Assembly: GCA_016704535.1 (NCBI GenBank)
Contig: JADIZZ010000023.1
Coordinates: 248,001 to 312,000 of the forward strand
Direction: 5' to 3'
Source: Betaproteobacteria bacterium
GTDB taxonomy: Bacteria > Pseudomonadota > Gammaproteobacteria > Burkholderiales > Burkholderiaceae_C
DNA: 64,000 nucleotides
Under the pieces are notes generated by a model. That model saw nothing but the letters and a program-made list of their open reading frames with translations. It made no database searches and had not been told where the DNA came from. The position numbers and the translations under genes were made by a program. Positions 61,044 through 64,000 of this stretch are shown here, in pieces. Each line of letters begins with the position of its first letter. The stretch's first letter is position 1.

Positions 61044-62174
61044 TCAAAGTGTGTGCATGCGGTCGCCCGCAGCGAAACCCAGCGGGTCGAGCGCGATGCC
61101 GCGGCCCAGCGCCAGCACCTTGAAGAGCTCGCCCATCTCGTGCTCGTTGATGAGCTTCTGGGCCGCGGCGCGTTCACGCAGGTCGGCTTCGCGCAGCAGT
61201 TCCACGAGGCCGCAGTTCAAGAGGAAACGCGCCTGGCTGGTGTAACCCAGCACGTCCATTCCCGCGTCCTGCGCGGCCAGCGCGATGGCGCTGAAGTTCA
61301 CGTGCGCGGTGATGTCCTTGTCGCCCACGTCGGCCAGCGGGTTCGTGTCGGCCTGATGCGCACGGTGGCACATCAGCGTGCCGCCGGTGCGCTGCGGGTG
61401 GTAGTACTCGGCCTCGGGGAAACCGTAGTCGATGAAGAAGGCAGCGCCGCGCTGCAGGTGTTCGGCCAAGCTGCGCACGAAGGCCTCGGCCTGGGGGTGG
61501 ATCTCGGTGACGGTGCCGGGCACGAAGGGGCCGTCAACCGGCGGGCGCAGCGTGGTCGGCCGGTCGGCCCAGGCCAAGGTGTCTTCCTGCACGACGACAC
61601 CCCGCTCGCGCCAGTCCTGGCCGTCGAAGTGCAGCAGTTGCACCGGCATCGCGTCGAGCACCTCGTTGCCCACCACCACGCCGTGCAGCGTCTCGGGCCA
61701 GGTGTCCAGCCACTGCACACGATCGCCGAAGGGCGCCAGTCGCGCCGCCTGGCGTTGCCGCAGTGCGCCCGAGACGTCGACGATGGCGTAACGCCGCACG
61801 CGCTCGCCCAGGGCGCCCAGCAACTGCTCGGCCAGCGCGCCCGAGCCGGCGCCGAACTCGAAGATGGTGTCGGCTTCGGCGGCATCGAGCGCCTGCACCA
61901 CCTGGCGCGCCAGCGTGCGACCGAACAGCGCGCTCAGCTCGGGCGCGGTGACGAAGTCGCTGGCCGAAGAGGGCATGGCGCCGAATTGCCGGCTGTCGCG
62001 GGCGTAGTAGCCCAGCCCGGGTTCGTAAAGCGCCAGCGCCATGTAGCGGTCGAAGGACAGCCAGCCTCCCGCGTCGGCGATGGCGCGGGTGATGCGCTGC
62101 GCGATGGCCGTGGGCGGGCGGGTGGAAGAGCGCGCCGATAAACTCTCGGCCCCGGGTGCTTGCATCCGCGGCAT
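61044..62174 (-). CDS. MidA/NDUFAF7-family SAM-dependent methyltransferase
   Basis: A 376-residue class I methyltransferase. The family blocks are YMALALYEPGLGYYA, DFVTAPELSALFGR, FEFGAGSGALAEQLL for SAM, VVGNEVLDAMPVQLL and FIDYGFPEAEYYHPQRTGGTL. NDUFAF7, the human relative, dimethylates an arginine of complex I; the bacterial role is not established. The first 35 residues are variable, and the ATG at 62174 lies only 17 bases from the divergent SDR start, so a later start may be the true one. Confidence 0.9.
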   Translation of the reverse strand: MPRMQAPGAESLSARSSTRPPTAIAQRITRAIADAGGWLSFDRYMALALYEPGLGYYARDSRQFGAMPSSASDFVTAPELSALFGRTLARQVVQALDAAEADTIFEFGAGSGALAEQLLGALGERVRRYAIVDVSGALRQRQAARLAPFGDRVQWLDTWPETLHGVVVGNEVLDAMPVQLLHFDGQDWRERGVVVQEDTLAWADRPTTLRPPVDGPFVPGTVTEIHPQAEAFVRSLAEHLQRGAAFFIDYGFPEAEYYHPQRTGGTLMCHRAHQADTNPLADVGDKDITAHVNFSAIALAAQDAGMDVLGYTSQARFLLNCGLVELLREADLRERAAAQKLINEHEMGELFKVLALGRGIALDPLGFAAGDRMHTL

Positions 62175-62191
62175 TGTAGAAACCGCCCAGC

Positions 62192-62971
62192 ATGGAACCC
62201 CTCCCCGTCGTGCTCGTCACCGGCGCCGCCCAGCGCATCGGCCGGCAGATCGCTCTGCACCTGGCCGCGAGCGGCTGGCGCGTGGGCGTGCACTTCCGCA
62301 GCTCGTCAGCCGCAGCCGACGCGACGGTGGCCGAGATCCGGGCTGCCGGTGGCCAGGCGCAGGCCTTCGCCGCCGACCTGGCGGACGAGGCTGCGTGCAA
62401 CGCTCTGGTACCCGCTGTACGGGCAGCCTTCGGCCGCATCGACGGCGTCGTGAACAACGCCTCGCTCTTCGAGCACGACGACGTCGCCACCTTCACCGCC
62501 GCGCGCATGGACGCGCACTGGCGCGCCAACACGATGCCGGCCATCCTGCTGGCCCGCGCGCTGCATGCGGCGTTGGCCGAGGCGCAGCGCGGCTGCGTGG
62601 TCAACATCCTTGACCAGAAACTCTGGAACCCCAACCCCGACTACCTGAGCTACACGCTCAGCAAGGCCGCGCTGGAAGCTGCGAACACGCTGCTGGCGCA
62701 GGCGCTGGCGCCCAGGGTGCGCGTCTGCGGCGTGGCGCCTGGGGTGACACTGCTGTCGGGCGAGATGAGCGACGCCGAGTTCGCCGCCTCGCACACGATG
62801 ACACCGCTGCAGCGCAGTTCCACCCCCGACGACGTGGCCCGCGCAGTGCGTTTCCTGCTCGAATCCCCCGCCATCACCGGCACCACGCTGCTGGTCGATG
62901 GAGGCCAGCACCTGCAGGCCCAGGGCCGGGACGTGATGTTCCTGGCCCGTGAATCCTCGAAAGAACCCTGA
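62192..62971 (+). CDS. Short-chain dehydrogenase, FolM/pteridine reductase-like
   Basis: A 259-residue NADPH-dependent SDR. VTGAAQRIGRQIALHL has the arginine that marks the pteridine reductase/FolM group; NNASLFE, the active-site YLSYTLSKAAL and the late VAPGVTLLSGEM follow. FolM-type enzymes reduce dihydromonapterin or dihydrobiopterin. It overlaps folB by one base, so a link to pterin metabolism, useful for the phenylalanine hydroxylase cofactor, is likely but inferred. Confidence 0.88.
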   Translation: MEPLPVVLVTGAAQRIGRQIALHLAASGWRVGVHFRSSSAAADATVAEIRAAGGQAQAFAADLADEAACNALVPAVRAAFGRIDGVVNNASLFEHDDVATFTAARMDAHWRANTMPAILLARALHAALAEAQRGCVVNILDQKLWNPNPDYLSYTLSKAALEAANTLLAQALAPRVRVCGVAPGVTLLSGEMSDAEFAASHTMTPLQRSSTPDDVARAVRFLLESPAITGTTLLVDGGQHLQAQGRDVMFLARESSKEP

Positions 62972-63369
62972 TGCAAAGCCTGCTGAACCACCCCAGCCTG
63001 ATGGACTGCCGGCGCCTCTTCCTGCGCAACTATGCGGTGTGGATCAACATCGGCGTGCACGACTTCGAGAAGCGGGGCGAGCAGCGCGTGCTGATCAACG
63101 TCGACCTGTACATCCCGCTGGCCTTGTCGACGCCCAAGGACGACAAGCTCGACGAGGTCGTCGACTACGACTTCATCCGCCGCACCATCATGGCCCGCGT
63201 GGCGCACGGCCACATCCACCTGCAGGAGACGCTGGCCGACGACGTGCTGGCGCTGATGCTGGCCCACCCGCGCGTGCGCGCGGCGTTGGTGTCGACGTCC
63301 AAGCCCGACGTCTACCCGGACTGCGACGCGGTCGGCGTCGAGGTGTTCGGCTTGAAGGAAAGCGCATGA
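62971..63369 (+). CDS. folB: Dihydroneopterin aldolase/epimerase
   Basis: A 132-residue FolB-type protein with a 15-residue N-terminal extension. INIGVHDFEKRGEQRVLINVD opens the domain, HLQETLADDVLALML holds the conserved acidic segment and TSKPDVYPDCDAVGVEVF closes it. It acts in folate or tetrahydromonapterin synthesis. It overlaps the SDR gene at its start and ttcA at its end (ATGA), forming an SDR-folB-ttcA operon. Confidence 0.92.
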   Translation: MQSLLNHPSLMDCRRLFLRNYAVWINIGVHDFEKRGEQRVLINVDLYIPLALSTPKDDKLDEVVDYDFIRRTIMARVAHGHIHLQETLADDVLALMLAHPRVRAALVSTSKPDVYPDCDAVGVEVFGLKESA

Positions 63370-64000
63370 ACGACCTGACCGACCTGGCTGCCGTCGCCGC
63401 GGCCCCGCCGGCGCCGCCGAAGGACACGCGCAAGGCCGACTTCGAGGCCAACAAGCTCAGCAAGCGCCTGCACCACCAGGTGGGCCTGGCCATCACCGAC
63501 TTCAACATGATCGAGGCCGGCGACAAGGTCATGGTCTGCCTGTCGGGCGGCAAGGACAGCTACACGATGCTCGACATCCTGCTGTCGCTGCGCAAGCGTG
63601 CGCCCATCGCCTTCGACATCGTCGCCGTCAACCTCGACCAGAAGCAGCCCGGCTTCCCCGAGCACATCCTGCCCGAGTACCTGGCCAAGCTGGACATCCC
63701 CTTCCACATCGAGAACCAGGACACCTACAGCATCGTCAAGAAGCTGGTGCCCGAAGGCCAGACGATGTGCAGCCTGTGCAGCCGATTGCGCCGAGGCATC
63801 CTCTACCGCGTGGCAGGGGAACTGGGGGCGACCAAGATCGCGCTGGGCCACCACCGCGACGACATGGTGGTGACGATGCTCATCAACATGTTCTTTGGCG
63901 GTCGCCTGAAGGGCATGCCGCCCAAGCTGGTGAGCGACGACGGCCGGAATGTCGTCATCCGCCCGCTGGCCTACGTGGCCGAGACCGAGATCGAGAGGTG
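63366..64000 (+). CDS. ttcA: tRNA 2-thiocytidine biosynthesis protein TtcA, 3' end cut by the window
   Basis: The first 211 codons of an ATP-pyrophosphatase enzyme that thiolates C32 of tRNA. The PP-loop is VCLSGGKDSYTMLD, followed by the cysteine pair MCSLCSRLRRG which binds an Fe-S cluster, and ALGHHRDDMVVTMLINMFFGG. The gene continues past the right edge. The ATG overlaps the folB stop. Confidence 0.95.
   Translation, partial: MNDLTDLAAVAAAPPAPPKDTRKADFEANKLSKRLHHQVGLAITDFNMIEAGDKVMVCLSGGKDSYTMLDILLSLRKRAPIAFDIVAVNLDQKQPGFPEHILPEYLAKLDIPFHIENQDTYSIVKKLVPEGQTMCSLCSRLRRGILYRVAGELGATKIALGHHRDDMVVTMLINMFFGGRLKGMPPKLVSDDGRNVVIRPLAYVAETEIER

Overview
The window is about 70% G+C, densely packed with genes, and carries the bacteriochlorophyll/reaction-centre half of a purple-bacterial photosynthesis gene cluster. 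Gene order, the oxygen-dependent cyclase AcsF sitting inside the puh operon, and the flanking housekeeping genes (xerC-DUF484-dapF, ahcY with an SAH riboswitch, Bug-type tricarboxylate binding proteins) point to a phototrophic betaproteobacterium of the Burkholderiales, close to Rubrivivax or Roseateles. The species assignment is inference.

Region 1 (1-13872, minus strand) is a single overlapping gene train read bchF-bchN-bchB-bchH-bchL-bchM-lhaA-puhA-puhB-puhC-acsF-puhE. It encodes Mg-chelatase large subunit, Mg-protoporphyrin methyltransferase, cyclase, all three subunits of dark-operative protochlorophyllide reductase with every Fe-S ligand in place, the 3-vinyl hydratase, and reaction-centre H subunit with its assembly factors. 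Most junctions are 4-base start/stop overlaps.

Region 2 (13873-21845, plus strand) is divergent: aerR, ppsR, bchG, a PucC-family transporter, bchP and a second, divergent ppsR paralogue. Paired TGT-N12-ACA palindromes, the PpsR/CrtJ signature, lie before ppsR and (in weaker form) before bchG and bchF, so PpsR and the B12-binding antirepressor AerR probably control both arms.

Region 3 (21846-34970) is catabolic: phenylalanine hydroxylase, 4-hydroxyphenylpyruvate dioxygenase and a small VOC protein with a divergent Lrp regulator whose ribosome binding site lies in a perfect inverted repeat; then a galactarate/glucarate degradation operon (garD, aldolase, hydroxyacid dehydrogenase, gudD, Bug binding protein) behind two identical LacI operators, with a frameshifted lacI gene and a collapsed 41-residue relic of another Bug gene; then a thiolase and SelO.

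Region 4 (35096-64000) is housekeeping: glmS and an Lrp regulator, rlmI-xerC-DUF484-dapF-two lipid A acyltransferases, metK, a YcaQ-like glycosylase, a HAD phosphatase, ppk2, SAH riboswitch-ahcY, a type II toxin-antitoxin pair lodged before metF, ompW behind an FNR-like box, 5-FCL, slt, an NDUFA9-like protein, a GST, cca, a TPR-type diguanylate cyclase, a Na+/solute symporter, MidA, an SDR-folB pair and a truncated ttcA. No tRNA, rRNA, CRISPR array, insertion sequence or prophage was seen.
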